This document shows positions 5,299-6,302 of a stretch of DNA of 6,302 nt, one piece after another (the stretch's first letter is position 1; each line of letters starts with the position of its first letter). The notes below the pieces were generated by a model, which worked only from the letters and a program-made list of their open reading frames with translations, was not told where the DNA came from and searched no databases. Origin of the DNA: Gemmatimonadota bacterium (lineage in GTDB: Bacteria > Gemmatimonadota > Gemmatimonadetes > Gemmatimonadales > Gemmatimonadaceae); the NCBI GenBank assembly GCA_031127185.1, contig JARIET010000172.1:1-6302 (forward strand), given 5' to 3'. A program made the position numbers and the translations under genes.

Positions 5299-6302
5299 AT
5301 GCGCGTTGAGTTCCGCATCACCAGCGGCGCCCGCGCCGGCCACGTGGAGACGTTCGACAAGAGCCTGATCACCATCGGGCGCCACCCATCGAACGATCTC
5401 AAGTTCGACATCGAGCGGGACACCGACGTTTCGTCGAAACACGCCGAGGTCCACATCGCGGGCAACGTCGTCACGCTCGTGGACCTCAACAGCACGAATG
5501 GCACCTTCGTGAATGGTCGGCAGATCGAGGGCCAGCGCACGATCGGCGGCGGCGACGTACTCGGGTTTGGCGAGTCGGGCCCGCGCGTGGAAGTCTCGGG
5601 GATTCCCAAGGCTGGTCCCGCTCGACGCGATACCACCGCCCGCATCGCCGAGGCTGTTGAAAAACAGACCGGCAGCATGCGGAAGATGATCGGCGGGCTC
5701 GCGGTACTCGTGGTGGCCGGGGTCGGCATTGCCTTTTGGTTTGGCAATCGCGGGGCGGCGGATGCGCAACGGCAGGTGGCGGCGCTGATGCACCAGAATG
5801 ATTCCATCGCGCGAATGCTTGAGCAGACCGTGGGCCAGCTCACGGGCAAGAGCGCGGGCGTCGATTCCGCGCTCCAGGCAGCGAAGCGTGAAAGCGACGA
5901 ACTCCGAAGCAGGCTGCAGGCTGCCGCAAGCAACGGTGATGCGGCCACCGTCGCCGCGCTGACCTCCGACCTCGCGGCCTCGGCAAGTCGCAGACGGGGA
6001 CTGATGGGCGCGGCACAGGTCGATTGGGAGGCCGTGAACGCCCGCAATGCGCCGGGCATGGTCTTCATCGTGGTGCAGGCCGAAGACGGGTCAAACAGCA
6101 GCGGCACCGGCTTCAACGTCAGTCCGTCGGGACTGATCGTGACGAACCGCCATGTCGTGCGCGATGCCAGCGGGCGCCCGGCCAAGATGGTGGTGGTGAA
6201 GTTCGAGGGCGCTGCGGCCGACGTGAAGTTCAAATCAGTGCGGGTGTTAAAAGTGAGCGAGACCGATGAGCTTGCCTGGCTCAAGCTCGATGGCGGCGGC
6301 CC
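5299..6302 (+). CDS. FHA - transmembrane - coiled-coil - trypsin-like serine protease (partial, runs off right edge)
   Basis: 334 codons are visible, open at the right edge. The FHA domain (about 1-100) has G27-R28, S45/S46-K-H48 and N64-S-T-N-G-T-F-V-N-G73, so it should bind phospho-threonine. A Thr-containing basic juxtamembrane segment (R109-R-D-T-T113) and R128-K129 precede one membrane helix (about 130-148). Residues about 152-232 are Ala/Gln/Glu/Arg-rich and look like a coiled coil. From about 240 a trypsin-like fold of the HtrA/DegP kind begins, with G269-T-G-F and T282-N-R-H285-V-V around the catalytic His. The strand that normally carries the catalytic Asp reads D323-E-L-A-W-L-K-L, with Glu at the usual Asp position. 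The catalytic Ser is outside the window. The predicted topology is FHA in the cytoplasm and protease in the periplasm. ATG 5299 fits because the FHA fold begins at once; it lacks a clear Shine-Dalgarno, and coupling to the phosphatase gene 9 bases upstream is likely. Confidence 0.88.
   Translation, partial: MRVEFRITSGARAGHVETFDKSLITIGRHPSNDLKFDIERDTDVSSKHAEVHIAGNVVTLVDLNSTNGTFVNGRQIEGQRTIGGGDVLGFGESGPRVEVSGIPKAGPARRDTTARIAEAVEKQTGSMRKMIGGLAVLVVAGVGIAFWFGNRGAADAQRQVAALMHQNDSIARMLEQTVGQLTGKSAGVDSALQAAKRESDELRSRLQAAASNGDAATVAALTSDLAASASRRRGLMGAAQVDWEAVNARNAPGMVFIVVQAEDGSNSSGTGFNVSPSGLIVTNRHVVRDASGRPAKMVVVKFEGAAADVKFKSVRVLKVSETDELAWLKLDGGG

Noticed and set aside
5256..6284. Antisense open frame of 342 codons opposite the FHA-protease gene
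   Set aside because: Low-complexity Ser/Ala/Arg/Thr composition. The plus strand gives clear FHA and protease motifs.
1188..6302. Type VI secretion regulatory cluster (kinase/phosphatase/FHA)
   Set aside because: No secretion structural gene is present, and the FHA-protease fusion and zinc-ribbon adaptor do not match the usual set. It cannot be excluded from genes outside the window.
1..6302. CRISPR array, insertion sequence, tRNA or rRNA
   Set aside because: Reading both strands, I found no regularly spaced repeats, transposase motifs, terminal inverted repeats or RNA-gene signatures.

Overview
The window is GC-rich, densely coded bacterial DNA. It holds a eukaryotic-like Ser/Thr phosphorylation cassette on the plus strand and the 5' part of a divergent envelope gene on the minus strand. 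The mix of FHA proteins with 'CPxCG' zinc ribbons, a PknB-type kinase, a PP2C phosphatase and an amidase-like gene with Ig-like, SH3-like and AMIN-like parts suggests a soil or environmental Gemmatimonadota-like bacterium. Acidobacteriota or Myxococcota cannot be excluded. This assignment is inference from architecture; no rRNA or other phylogenetic marker is present.

Layout: 1-1073 (minus) is the N-terminal 357 residues of an exported, probably lipid-anchored protein with Ig-like, SH3-like and AMIN-like regions, most likely an N-acetylmuramoyl-L-alanine amidase whose catalytic domain lies beyond the left edge. 1074-1187 is a divergent intergenic region with an exact TATAAT box and a perfect 6-bp hairpin. 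1188-2303 (plus) encodes a soluble adaptor with three zinc ribbons and two FHA domains. 2300-4006 is a transmembrane Ser/Thr kinase with its own N-terminal zinc ribbon; it overlaps the adaptor gene by 4 bases. 4007-4116 is a short gap with only a weak promoter candidate. 4117-5289 is a PP2C phosphatase with a C-terminal membrane anchor. 5299 to the right edge is an FHA - transmembrane - coiled-coil - trypsin-like protease protein, cut by the window end.

How the parts may work together (inference): the kinase writes phospho-threonine marks, the PP2C enzyme erases them, and the FHA domains of the adaptor and the protease read them. Kinase, phosphatase and protease are each predicted to cross the membrane once, with their signalling domains in the cytoplasm. 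The kinase puts a small helical domain outside, and the protease puts its catalytic domain outside. This would form a two-way circuit: an envelope cue read by the kinase, and an envelope proteolysis output gated by cytoplasmic phosphorylation. The divergent amidase-like gene makes cell-wall homeostasis a plausible theme. The last gene and the first gene are incomplete here, so the active sites of both are only partly visible or not visible.
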